This document shows positions 19,510 to 28,001 of a stretch of 64,000 nucleotides of DNA, in pieces. The position numbers and the translations under genes are program-made. Origin of the DNA: Myxococcales bacterium (GTDB lineage Bacteria; Myxococcota_A; Polyangia; Nannocystales; Nannocystaceae); the NCBI GenBank assembly GCA_020633295.1, contig JACKDW010000020.1, forward strand, positions 62,001-126,000. Reading direction: 5' to 3'. The stretch's first letter is position 1. Every line of letters starts with the position of its first letter. The notes under the pieces were generated by a model. The model had not been told where the DNA came from. It saw only the letters and a program-made list of their open reading frames with translations, and did no database searches.

Positions 19510-20484
19510 ATGCACGTGACTCGGCGACGGCGCGGCGACGCACGAACGACCCCGCGGGCCCGGACCCTCGCGCTGCTCGTCCTCGCGCTCGCGCTCCCGC
19601 AGGCGCCCCCCGCCGCGCGGGCCGCCGCGCCGCGGATCATCAACCACGACAAGATCGGCGCCGAGAAATTCCGCCGCGGGAAGTCGGCGGCGCTGCTGGG
19701 CAAGCCGGAGATCGCCGCCGAGTCGTTCGTCGGCGCGGGCGAGTCCTGGCTCGCCGCGCTGCGCTCGCTGCCCGAGACGCCGGAGACGCTCGGGCGCCGC
19801 AACACGCTCATCAACAAGGCGCTGCAGGCCTACCTGCTCGCCCACGAGCAGCGCGGCGCGGCCGTCTGCCCGAAGCTCGACATGGCCTATCAAGCAGGCC
19901 GCGCGTACCTCAAGGAGCTCGTCCGGGTCTACGCCGAGGACGCGCGCGAGCTCGAGGAGTACAAGTTCGTCGCGGCGAAGATCATCACGATCGAGGACGC
20001 GCGCGACTCCGACGCGTGCCGGGAGCTCGCCGCGTCCGAGCCCGCCGCGCCCGTCGCGGAGCTGCCCGCGGCGCCGCCGGAGCCGACGCCGATCGCGGAC
20101 GCGCCCGAGGCCACGGCGCGCGCGCGGAGCTTCCGCGTCGCGGGGATCACCGCGATGTCGACCGGCGCGGCGCTGCTCGTCACCGGCGTCGCGGTCGGGG
20201 CGACGTACTACCGGCGCGGCGTCGACCTGACCGGGCGGCTCGACGCGCTGTACGCCGCGGACGCGTCGCCGACGATGCTCGACGCGGTGCGCCAGCAGGG
20301 CCAGGCCGCGAACACGGTGACGAACCTGTCGTTCTTCCTCGTCGGCTCGCTCGGCGGCGCCGCGATCATCACGGGCGCGCTGCTGTACACGCGGGGCGCG
20401 AGCCCGCGGGCGCGCGGGCGGTCGGCCGCCCGCGTGCGGCTGCGGCCCGCCGTCGGCGGGCTCGTGCTGACGGGGCGCTGGTGA
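19510..20484 (+). CDS. Secreted/membrane TPR-like protein
   Basis: A 324-residue protein with a signal peptide (Arg-rich start, LALLVLALALPQ, cleavage near ARAAA). Residues 45-175 are helical and carry the pattern GKPEIAAESFVGAGESWLAAL, resembling TPRs. A Pro/Glu linker follows, then two predicted transmembrane helices (about 210-235 and 270-300). Proteins of this plan often sit next to Ser/Thr kinase genes in myxobacteria; the close spacing after the upstream kinase suggests a functional pair, by inference. ATG 19510 has a GGAGAG ribosome site. No catalytic motif is visible. Confidence 0.75.
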   Translation: MHVTRRRRGDARTTPRARTLALLVLALALPQAPPAARAAAPRIINHDKIGAEKFRRGKSAALLGKPEIAAESFVGAGESWLAALRSLPETPETLGRRNTLINKALQAYLLAHEQRGAAVCPKLDMAYQAGRAYLKELVRVYAEDARELEEYKFVAAKIITIEDARDSDACRELAASEPAAPVAELPAAPPEPTPIADAPEATARARSFRVAGITAMSTGAALLVTGVAVGATYYRRGVDLTGRLDALYAADASPTMLDAVRQQGQAANTVTNLSFFLVGSLGGAAIITGALLYTRGASPRARGRSAARVRLRPAVGGLVLTGRW

Positions 20485-20567
20485 CGAGCGCGGCGGGCGC
20501 CAGCGCGCGCGCGCCTGGGCGAATTGCCGCCTCCTAACACCTGTCGTAAAATTCAGGTTCAAGCGCA

Positions 20568-22496
20568 GTGACCCCCGCGACACGCACCCTCCCCCGCGCA
20601 GGCGCGCTCGTCGGGCTCACGGCGCTCACGGTGGCCGGCTGCTTCCCCTTCGTCGACCCTGGCGGCGCGACGACGGGCTCGAGCGCCGGCACCAGCTCGA
20701 CGTCGCAGCCGCACGCGACGACGGGCTCGAGCGCCGGCACCGACGCGTCGAGCAGCGCGGGCGCGAGCGGCGACACCGAGCAGACCACGGCGACCCTCGA
20801 GAGCTGCGGCGACGGCCTCGTCGATCCCGGGGAGGAGTGCGACGGCACCAACCTCGCCGGCGCGACGTGCCAGAGCGAGGGCTTCGGCAAGGGCGGGCTG
20901 CTGTGCAACCCCGACTGCACGCTCGACACGCAGCACTGCTCGAGCTGCGGCGACGGGGCGCTCAACGGGGAGGAGGAGTGCGACGGGGTCCTGCTCGGCG
21001 CCCACGAGACCTGCGCCGACGTCGGCCTCGGGACGGCCGAGCAGCCGCTGGGCTGCGACGACTCCTGCGCCTACGACTTCTCCGCGTGCGACGCGTGCGG
21101 CGACGGCGTGATCATGGATCCGGAGTCGTGCGAGCCCGCGGGCGACGTGCTCGTGAAGCCCAACCTGGGCGGGCAGACCTGCGTGGGCCTCGGCTACGAG
21201 GGCGGGCTGCTCGAGTGTACAGGCGGCTGCGGCTTCGACACCTCGGGCTGCCACACCTGCGGCGACGCGGTGAAGCAGGCGCAGGAGCAGTGCGACGGCG
21301 CGGACTTCGGCGGGAAGAGCTGCGCGAGCTTCGACTCCGCGATCGGCGACCCGTTCGACGCGGGCAGCCTGAGCTGCTCGGACGACTGCGGCGTCGAGAC
21401 CTACGAGTGCTCGCTGTGCGGCGACGGCGTCACGACCGGCGCCGAGCTCTGCGATCCGCTCGCGCCGAACCCGTACACCTGCGCGATGTACGAGGAGTAC
21501 GACAACGGCGTGCTCACGTGCCCCGACTGCTCGGCCTACGACTTCTCGATGTGCACGAAGTGCGGCAACGGGCTCGCCGAGGCGGGCGAGCAGTGCGATC
21601 AGGACGACCTCCAGGGCGCGAGCTGCCTGACGCTCGGCTACGACGGCGGCGCGCTCGCGTGCACGGGCGGCTGCAAGCTCGACGAGAGCGGCTGCGCCAA
21701 CAACTTCTGCGGCGACGGGATGGTCACCGACGCGGAGAAGTGCGACTGCGGCGAGGGCGGCGACATGTGCACGCCCGCGCAGCTCGACGGCGTGACGTGC
21801 GAGAGCCTCGGCCACGACGGCGGCGCGCTCGCCTGCAACACGCCGTTCAATTGCATGTTCGACGAGAGCGGCTGCTACGACTGCGGCGACGGCGAGCTCA
21901 ACGCGGGCGAGGCCTGCGACGGCAACAACCTGGGCGGAGAGACGTGCGCGTCCCAGGGCTTCTACAGCGGCGCGCTCGCCTGTGACGACAGCTGCGAGCT
22001 CGACACCAGCATGTGCAACCCGCCGCCGAACCCGCTCACGGCCTGCGTCTCGCCGATGCTCGCGATCACGGGCGCGGGCCCCGGCGCCGCCAACCCGGCG
22101 GTGATCTCGATCCCGTGGGGCGGGACGGTCACCGACGTCGACGTCTTCGTGGACTGCCTGCACGTGTTCCCGGGCGACCTCGGCTTCACGGTCACGCACC
22201 TCGGCGCCTCGAGCGTGATCCTGCACCGCCCCGGCGTGCCCGCGACCATGGTCGGCTGCGGCGTCGACAACATCGACGCGGTGTTCGACGACGAGGCGCT
22301 CGCGCCGGCCGAGGACGAGTGCGCGCAGGCGCCTCCGGCGATCGGGAGCCCGCCCAGCTTCCGACCGCTCAACCCGCTCACGGCCTTCGACGGGCTCAGC
22401 GTGACCGGCGACTGGAAGCTGATCATCGACGACCACGACGCGCTGCAGAGCGACGGCCAGCTGCTCGAGTGGTGCGTCTCGATCACGTGGGAGTAG
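20568..22496 (+). CDS. Lipoprotein with Myxococcus Cys-rich repeats and P domain
   Basis: A 642-residue surface protein beginning at GTG 20568. It has lipobox LTVAGC (Cys 25), a Ser/Thr/Gly linker, then about nine repeats of the DUF4215/Myxococcus disulfide type: each has CGDG near the start, an E-x-CD or similar turn, and C-x-x-x-C pairs (for example SCGDGLVDPGEECDG and ACGDGVIMDPESCE). The last 160 residues (from about 484) match the P/Homo B domain of proprotein convertases: ISIPWGGTVTDVDVFVDC, then LSVTGDWKLIIDDHDA and WCVSITW. P domains normally follow a subtilisin protease, but no protease domain is present here. It is likely an extracellular binding or adhesion protein. Confidence 0.88.
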   Translation: MTPATRTLPRAGALVGLTALTVAGCFPFVDPGGATTGSSAGTSSTSQPHATTGSSAGTDASSSAGASGDTEQTTATLESCGDGLVDPGEECDGTNLAGATCQSEGFGKGGLLCNPDCTLDTQHCSSCGDGALNGEEECDGVLLGAHETCADVGLGTAEQPLGCDDSCAYDFSACDACGDGVIMDPESCEPAGDVLVKPNLGGQTCVGLGYEGGLLECTGGCGFDTSGCHTCGDAVKQAQEQCDGADFGGKSCASFDSAIGDPFDAGSLSCSDDCGVETYECSLCGDGVTTGAELCDPLAPNPYTCAMYEEYDNGVLTCPDCSAYDFSMCTKCGNGLAEAGEQCDQDDLQGASCLTLGYDGGALACTGGCKLDESGCANNFCGDGMVTDAEKCDCGEGGDMCTPAQLDGVTCESLGHDGGALACNTPFNCMFDESGCYDCGDGELNAGEACDGNNLGGETCASQGFYSGALACDDSCELDTSMCNPPPNPLTACVSPMLAITGAGPGAANPAVISIPWGGTVTDVDVFVDCLHVFPGDLGFTVTHLGASSVILHRPGVPATMVGCGVDNIDAVFDDEALAPAEDECAQAPPAIGSPPSFRPLNPLTAFDGLSVTGDWKLIIDDHDALQSDGQLLEWCVSITWE

Positions 22497-22539
22497 CCGC
22501 GCGCGCGACCGGCGAAGCTCGTGGCGTCCCTCGGGCCCG

Positions 22540-24204
22540 CTAGCGCGAGGCCGCGAACGAGCGCCGCTCGGCGTAGCGCGGCAGCACCATCGTGAAGCGC
22601 GAGCCCTCGCCGCGCACGCGCTCGGCGAACACCTCGCCGCCGAGCAGCTCGGCGAAGCGGCGGATGATCGCGAGGTCGAAGCCGGAGCCGTCGGACGGCA
22701 CGACCGCGGCCTTGCTGTCGGGGTTGTAGGGATCGAAGAGCGCCGCGACGCGCTCGGGGTCGACGCCGCCGCCGCTGTCCTCGACGACGAAGCGGACGCG
22801 GTCGCCCTCGCGCTCGCGGCCCCACTCGTCCTCGACCACGACCGTGATGAGGCCGCGCTGCGTGAACTTGCACGCGTTTGCGAGCAGCGTGAGCATGCAC
22901 TGGCGCACCTTCGTCTGGTCGGCGTGCATGGTCCCCGCGCCCTCGAGCCCGCGGACGACGATCTCGTTGCCGCGGCTCTCCGCGAGCGGGATGACGCTGT
23001 CGACGACCTCGGTGACGAGCTCGGCGAGCTCGAAGGTGATCGGCGCGAGCTGGGCGGTGCCGGCCTCGAGGTGCGCGAGGTCGAGCACGTCGTCGGTCAG
23101 CTCGAGCAGCCGCTTGCCGGCCTCGAGGATCTTGGCGAGGTCGGCCGCGACCTCGTGCTGCTCGCCGTCGCGGGCGTCCTCCTCGAGCAGCTCCGTGTAG
23201 CCGATGATCGCGTTGAGCGGCGTGCGGACCTCGTAGGTCATGCTCGCCATGAACGTGTTCTTGGCCTTGTTGGCCGCCTCGGCCTTGTCGAGCGCCTCGA
23301 CGAGCTGCTCGTTCTTGCCCGCGAGCTCGGCCGCCGCGAGCTTGAGCCGCTCGCGCGCGGTCTTCTGCTCGGTGATGTGCTCGGTGAACAGGATGATCCC
23401 GCCGATCTCGCCGTTGGTGTGCCGCCACGGGTGCACCTCCCAGCGCAGCCACTCGATGCGGCCGTCGCGGCGGCGAAACGGCTCCTCCGCGCGTCGCTCT
23501 ACCTTGCCCTCGAGACACCTCTCATAGGCCGCGCGGAGGTCCCGCGTGGTCTCGGGGAACACGTCGTAGTAGCCGACGCCGATGAGGTCGCGCCCGTGCA
23601 GCCCGTAGTCGGTGAGGAAGCGGCGGCTGACGAGCATGAAGCGCATGCGCGAGTCGAGCATGGCGACCGCGGCCGAGGTGTGCTCGACGAGCAGGCGCAG
23701 CAGCCACTGGCTCTGGTGCAGCGCGCGCTCGGCCTGACGCCCGGTGAGCGGCGCGCCGAAGCTGCCCTCGCCCACGCGCCCGCCGGGGCCCGCCGCGATC
23801 TGGAAGGCCGAGCGCGCCTGCCGACGCAGCATCGCCTCCCAGCGCTTCTCCTCGGTCACGTCGCGCGCGAGCCCGTAGATGAAGTCGCGGCCCGCCGCGA
23901 CGCTGAGACACCACGACAGCCAGCGGTGCGCGCCGTCCTCACAGCGGACGCGCACCAGGCAGCTCGCGGGCGCTCGCTCCGCGCGGAGGCGCTCGAGCCC
24001 GCGATCGAAGACCTCGCGGTCGTCCTCGTGCACGAGCTCCGCGAGCCGGCGCTGCACGATCGCCTCGGTCGAGTACCCGAGCACCTGCTCAAACGCGCTG
24101 TTTATCCGCAGGATCCTCGCGCCCGTGTCCGCGAGACACATGGGATCCGGCGACAACAAGAAGAACCCGCCCGTCGGATCGAGCCCTGTGTGTGCAGAGT
24201 CCAT
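22540..24204 (-). CDS. PAS sensor histidine kinase with Tyr at the phospho-acceptor site
   Basis: A 554-residue soluble protein with two PAS domains (about 10-120 and 165-285), a coiled linker, and a transmitter. The dimerisation box reads FMASMTYEVRTPLNAIIGY: the invariant His of S-H-E-L-R is Tyr 324 (codon TAC, 23233-23235). The G2 box is also altered (DGSGFDLAII instead of G-x-G-L-G-L). The N box LLANACKFTQRG and G1 box VEDSGGGVD look intact, so ATP may still bind. The protein is therefore probably not a normal His-autophosphorylating kinase. ATG 24204 is chosen because the PAS domain begins soon after; ATG 24267 is possible. No response regulator gene is nearby. Confidence 0.88.
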   Translation of the reverse strand: MDSAHTGLDPTGGFFLLSPDPMCLADTGARILRINSAFEQVLGYSTEAIVQRRLAELVHEDDREVFDRGLERLRAERAPASCLVRVRCEDGAHRWLSWCLSVAAGRDFIYGLARDVTEEKRWEAMLRRQARSAFQIAAGPGGRVGEGSFGAPLTGRQAERALHQSQWLLRLLVEHTSAAVAMLDSRMRFMLVSRRFLTDYGLHGRDLIGVGYYDVFPETTRDLRAAYERCLEGKVERRAEEPFRRRDGRIEWLRWEVHPWRHTNGEIGGIILFTEHITEQKTARERLKLAAAELAGKNEQLVEALDKAEAANKAKNTFMASMTYEVRTPLNAIIGYTELLEEDARDGEQHEVAADLAKILEAGKRLLELTDDVLDLAHLEAGTAQLAPITFELAELVTEVVDSVIPLAESRGNEIVVRGLEGAGTMHADQTKVRQCMLTLLANACKFTQRGLITVVVEDEWGREREGDRVRFVVEDSGGGVDPERVAALFDPYNPDSKAAVVPSDGSGFDLAIIRRFAELLGGEVFAERVRGEGSRFTMVLPRYAERRSFAASR

Positions 24205-24419
24205 GGTCAAGTGAGTCGCGCGCTGAGGGAGCAGAGCGACGCGACGCGGCTTCAGGGTAGCACCCATCTCGTCGCACGATTCCGAGGCGACCGTGCAGGG
24301 ATTTCGCGCGCGAGAGTGCTCCACGCCGGGATACGGAATACATGTTCACCCACGCGCGCGAGCACGGGGACGACGCGCCGTCGAGGCGCGAGCCGCCGGC
24401 GGACATCCGGCGCGCGCGG

Positions 24420-25373
24420 TCACGATGGTAGTCCGATGTACTCGAGCATGCGCTCAGGGTCGTCGGTCTCGATCCAGTCGACCCCGAGCCCGATGACGCG
24501 ATCGAGCTCGACGCGCTCGTCCGCGCCGCGCTGGGCCGCGCGCTTGACCGTGCGCGTGTCGAGCGGGAACAGGGTGTACGCGCCGACGGCCTCGACCCCG
24601 TGCCCCCGCAGCCGCGCGACCGTGTCGGGCCCCAGCAGCACGTGCTCGGCCCCGCAGACCGTGGACCCGACCCAGCTGCCGACGGCGTTGGCCTCCAGGA
24701 GCCGACCGATCACATGGTCCGCGCCGCGCTCCTGCTCGGGCAAGGTCATGTGCGCGCGCAGGCCGGGGACCCAGCGCATCCAGCTGAGGACGCCGTCGAA
24801 CAGGCCATCGTCGTAGGTGAAGCCGGAGTGCAGCGCGGCGTGCTCGTGCTCGAGCGCCCGCAGCTTGAGGAAGTCGAAGGAGGTGACGATCACCGAGTCC
24901 TCGGCGCCCGCGTCTCGGATCACGCGCGCGACGATCGCCCCGTCGTGCCGATGGCTCCAGTCGGGCGACGACGGCTTCATCTCGACGTTGATCGCGAGCT
25001 TGCCCTTGAACTCGTCGAGCACCTCGGCGAGGAGCGGGATCGTGCGCTCGCGCGGGTAGTTGATCCAGCACTCACCGTCGGGCCCCGCGCCCATGTACAG
25101 GCGCCTGCGCACGCGCAGCCGCGAGACCTCGGCGAGGTCGCGCGCCGCGATCGAGCCGGGCTCGCCCGTCAGGCGCTCGGTGTCGTCGTCGTGAAACAGC
25201 ACGACGTTGCCGCAGGCGGTGACCATGACGTCGATCTCGACCGCCGGGATCCCGAGCTCGACCGCGCGGCGCAGCCCGGCGATCGTGTTCTCCTGCTCGA
25301 TGGTCGGGACCCCGCGGTGGCCGGTGACCAGGGGTCGATCCTTGGGTCGTACGAAGGGGTTGTTGGCCGCCAC
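24420..25373 (-). CDS. Glycerophosphodiester phosphodiesterase
   Basis: A 317-residue TIM-barrel enzyme that cleaves glycerophosphodiesters to glycerol-3-phosphate and an alcohol. Family motifs are clear: VTGHRGVPTIEQENT with the catalytic His and Glu-Asn-Thr, AVEIDVMVT with the metal-binding Glu-x-Asp, VLFHDDDTERLT with the second catalytic His, and INVEMKPS deeper in the barrel. There is no signal peptide, so it is probably cytoplasmic and acts on phospholipid headgroup products, like UgpQ. The final WIETDDPERML is also typical. It starts at GTG 25373 and is divergent from the YeeE/YedE pair. Confidence 0.93.
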   Translation of the reverse strand: MAANNPFVRPKDRPLVTGHRGVPTIEQENTIAGLRRAVELGIPAVEIDVMVTACGNVVLFHDDDTERLTGEPGSIAARDLAEVSRLRVRRRLYMGAGPDGECWINYPRERTIPLLAEVLDEFKGKLAINVEMKPSSPDWSHRHDGAIVARVIRDAGAEDSVIVTSFDFLKLRALEHEHAALHSGFTYDDGLFDGVLSWMRWVPGLRAHMTLPEQERGADHVIGRLLEANAVGSWVGSTVCGAEHVLLGPDTVARLRGHGVEAVGAYTLFPLDTRTVKRAAQRGADERVELDRVIGLGVDWIETDDPERMLEYIGLPS

Positions 25374-25509
25374 GAGTTCGCGTCACCTGGGTTTCGCCCT
25401 CATGTTCGGCGATCACGGGGCGCGACGCACCTTCCGGCAGCCCCTGCCGCGGCCTGCGGGCCGGTGCAGAACGTTGCGCCGCTGCGCAGCGCGACGCGAC
25501 ATCGTGCGT

Positions 25510-25569
25510 CAGATTGTGCTTGGTGGCCGGAAAACGCGAGTCTGGACGCGCCTGGCACAGGTTGTGCTT
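25510..25569 (+). promoter_or_regulatory. Spaced direct repeats upstream of the YeeE/YedE pair
   Basis: CAGATTGTGCTT (25510-25521) and CAGGTTGTGCTT (25558-25569) differ at one base and are 48 bp apart in the 227-bp gap before ATG 25601. That distance is near four to five helical turns, so they could be two half-sites of one regulator on the same DNA face. No known box is matched; the rest of the gap shows nothing I can name. Confidence 0.3.
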
Positions 25570-25600
25570 CTACACTGCGCACTCGAAGGACAGATCGACC

Positions 25601-26101
25601 ATGCACCTCAGCGATCTTGCGCTCGTCCTGCCGCTCGCGTCCGCGCGCGCCCCCGCGACCCTGCTCGCTGGCGCGACCGCGCCGGATCTCGCGGCCGCGT
25701 TGTTCGGCGGCGCGCTCATCGGGCTCGCCTCCATGCTCCTCTTGCTGTTCTCGGGTCGCGTCGCGGGCATCAGCGGCGTCGTCGGCGGGCTGCTGCCGCC
25801 GCGCCTCGGCGATCTCGACTGGCGCGTCGGCTTCGTCGCCGGGCTGCTCGTCGGCGGCCTCGCGCTGCGCCTCGCGCTGCCGTCGACGCTCGATCTCTCG
25901 ACGCTGCCCGACTCCACGCCGCTGCTGCTCCTCGGCGGCGCGCTCGTGGGCGTCGGCACCCGCATGGGCAACGGCTGCACGAGCGGTCACGGCGTGTGCG
26001 GCGTCGGCCGCATGTCGCGTCGCTCCGTGGTCGCGACGGTCACCTTCATGGCCTTCGCGGCGGGCACCGTGTTCCTCTCGCGCCACGTGATCGGAGGGTA
26101 A
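25601..26101 (+). CDS. YeeE/YedE (DUF395) sulfur-transport protein, first half
   Basis: A 166-residue membrane protein with four or five hydrophobic helices. It carries the signature GVGTRMGNGCTSGHGVCGVGR (shown here in its core GNGCTSGHG) of the YeeE/YedE family, whose Cys residues are used for thiosulfate or related sulfur uptake. Full YeeE proteins are about 350 residues; here the two halves are separate genes, as in the PmpA/PmpB type. The following gene begins 4 bp after this stop and encodes the partner half. An AAGGA precedes the ATG at 11 bases, slightly far. Confidence 0.9.
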   Translation: MHLSDLALVLPLASARAPATLLAGATAPDLAAALFGGALIGLASMLLLLFSGRVAGISGVVGGLLPPRLGDLDWRVGFVAGLLVGGLALRLALPSTLDLSTLPDSTPLLLLGGALVGVGTRMGNGCTSGHGVCGVGRMSRRSVVATVTFMAFAAGTVFLSRHVIGG

Positions 26102-26105
26102 GGCG

Positions 26106-26555
26106 ATGCGCGGACTTCGACAGACTCACGTCTCGTTCCTCTCGGGCGTCCTGTTCGCGCTCGGCCTCGGGATCGCCGGGATGACCAGGCCCGCGAAGGT
26201 GCTCGCGTTCCTCGACATCACCGGCGACTGGGACCCCAGCCTCGCGCTCGTGATGGTCGGCGCGATCGCGGTCTACGGCGTCGCGTTCCGCCAGATCACC
26301 TCGCGCCTGCAGCGGCCGCTGCTGCTGCCGCGCTTTGAGCTGCCGACGCGCACCGACATCGACGCGCGCCTCGTGGTCGGCTCGATCCTGTTCGGCGTCG
26401 GCTGGGGCCTGCTCGGGCTGTGCCCCGGTCCAGCGCTCACCGCCGCGGTCACGGGGGACGCCGGGCTGCTCATCTTCGTCGCCGGGATGCTCGCGGGGAT
26501 GATCGGCTTCAACCTGGCGCTCGAGGCACTTCAGGAGCGCCGACGCGCGCCCTGA
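26106..26555 (+). CDS. YeeE/YedE (DUF395) sulfur-transport protein, second half
   Basis: A 149-residue membrane protein with about four helices and the second family signature GVGWGLLGLCPGPALT, containing the conserved Cys of the C-terminal repeat. It is the usual partner of the 166-residue protein encoded just upstream, and together they would form one channel-like transporter for a reduced sulfur species. The 4-bp spacing indicates one operon with translational coupling. Neither a rhodanese nor a persulfide-dioxygenase gene, which often accompany such pairs, is adjacent. Confidence 0.9.
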   Translation: MRGLRQTHVSFLSGVLFALGLGIAGMTRPAKVLAFLDITGDWDPSLALVMVGAIAVYGVAFRQITSRLQRPLLLPRFELPTRTDIDARLVVGSILFGVGWGLLGLCPGPALTAAVTGDAGLLIFVAGMLAGMIGFNLALEALQERRRAP

Positions 26556-26660
26556 GCTCGCCGCGTGGCGACGCCGCGCGCCCTGAGGTCCTCGACATGG
26601 GCGCGCGCGATCAGCCCTGGCTGTGCTCGCCCCGCTCCTGTGGTACCTCCGCAGGCCGGG

Positions 26661-28001
26661 ATGTCCGCCGCCGCTCGCACCGCGTCGCGCGTGCTCGGGA
26701 GTCGAGCGCTCGCCCTCGTCCCGCTGTCGATCGCGCTCGCGCTCACGAGCCCGCAGGTCGCCGGCGCGCGCGAGGGGCCGCGCACACCTGAGCCCGCGAC
26801 CGCGGCGAGCGAGCCCGAGACGACCGCCCAGGAGCCGCCGCCTCGGCGCGGCGACCCCCGCCCGCGGCGCGGCTTCGCGGCCTGCAACCCGGGCAGCGAT
26901 CCGTGCACTCGCTCCCGCCCCGCGCGGCTGCTGCTGGCGCTCACCGGCGTCGTGCTCAGCGGCGCGGGCACGGCGATCTTCCTGACCCTCGGCGACAGCG
27001 TCGGCGCCGGGGATCCGGGCGGCGTGATGGTGGGCGCGGGCTTCACCGCGCTGACCGGCGCGGCGATCGGCTCGATCTTCGCGCTCGTCGATCACGACCT
27101 CCCGACCGACTTCGATCGCGTGCGCCCGGCCCCGCTCGAGCTCGGCTACGGGTTCGGGCCGCGACCGGCGGTCGGCGAGCGCCGCCCGGGCACGCTGCGC
27201 ATGCGCTTCGCGCCGACCTACTGGATCACCCCCGGCGCGCGCGTGCGCCTGCTCGGTCACGTCGGCGGGCTCGCGGGCGAGGCGGTCGACGTCGACCCGC
27301 GGCCGCAGGCCGCCGAGCCCTCGGGGGAATTCGCGACCGCGCAGCGCGAGCGCCGGCTCGACGTCGGCGTCGCGCTCGACACCGCGGTCGCGCTCCCCTA
27401 CCCGGTGCTGCCCGCGACGCGCTCCGCGTTCCTCGGGCGCGCGGAGCTGCGCTGGAAGCCGGAGGCGCAGATCCGCCGGCACACCTACAACCACGGCGCC
27501 GCGAACGAGGAGCTGCAGGAGCGCGTGATGTTCCTGCCGCTCACCGTCGGCGCGCGCTGGAGCGTCTCCTCGCGTCAGCGCCTGACCGTCTACGCGGGCC
27601 CGCGCTTCGACTTCAGCGCGCATCGCCGCGCGGACGGGCCGATGCGCCGCGGCGCGCCGTCGATCGGCCCGTTCTACGGCGAGGCCTGGTACGAGGTCGA
27701 CGTCCCGCTCGCGACGCGCGCGGGTCGGACCCGCGTCAACAGCCAGCTCGCGCTCGGCTACGTGCACTCGCGCTTCGACGGGCGCGGGATCAACGTCGAC
27801 GCGGTGATCGGCTTCATGGGCCCGGTGCACCTGCGCTGGGTCACGCGCGTGCGCCCGCCTGGCGCCCGGTTCGCGGCCCAGGCCGGCGCGGGGCTCATCC
27901 TCGGCGACGGCGCGACCGTCACGCTCAGCGTCGGCGTCGTGATGCCCGACGCGGGCGCCGCCCCGGCGCGCCGCCGCCCGTCCAGCGAGGGGTCTCGATG
28001 A
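26661..28001 (+). CDS. Predicted secreted envelope protein, unknown function
   Basis: A 446-residue protein. The start is placed at ATG 26661, which yields a signal peptide (LALVPLSIALALTSPQVAGA); a longer frame upstream has no such logic. After a Pro/Glu-rich stretch there are two hydrophobic segments (about 90-115 and 120-145) and then about 290 residues of alternating hydrophobic/polar pattern with many Arg, Gly and aromatic residues (WSVSSRQRLTVYAGPRFDFS, NSQLALGYVHSRFDGRG), which looks like outer-membrane beta-barrel strands. That is inference. Its stop overlaps the next start in ATGA (27998-28001), so it is translationally coupled to the phosphoesterase lipoprotein. Confidence 0.72.
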   Translation: MSAAARTASRVLGSRALALVPLSIALALTSPQVAGAREGPRTPEPATAASEPETTAQEPPPRRGDPRPRRGFAACNPGSDPCTRSRPARLLLALTGVVLSGAGTAIFLTLGDSVGAGDPGGVMVGAGFTALTGAAIGSIFALVDHDLPTDFDRVRPAPLELGYGFGPRPAVGERRPGTLRMRFAPTYWITPGARVRLLGHVGGLAGEAVDVDPRPQAAEPSGEFATAQRERRLDVGVALDTAVALPYPVLPATRSAFLGRAELRWKPEAQIRRHTYNHGAANEELQERVMFLPLTVGARWSVSSRQRLTVYAGPRFDFSAHRRADGPMRRGAPSIGPFYGEAWYEVDVPLATRAGRTRVNSQLALGYVHSRFDGRGINVDAVIGFMGPVHLRWVTRVRPPGARFAAQAGAGLILGDGATVTLSVGVVMPDAGAAPARRRPSSEGSR

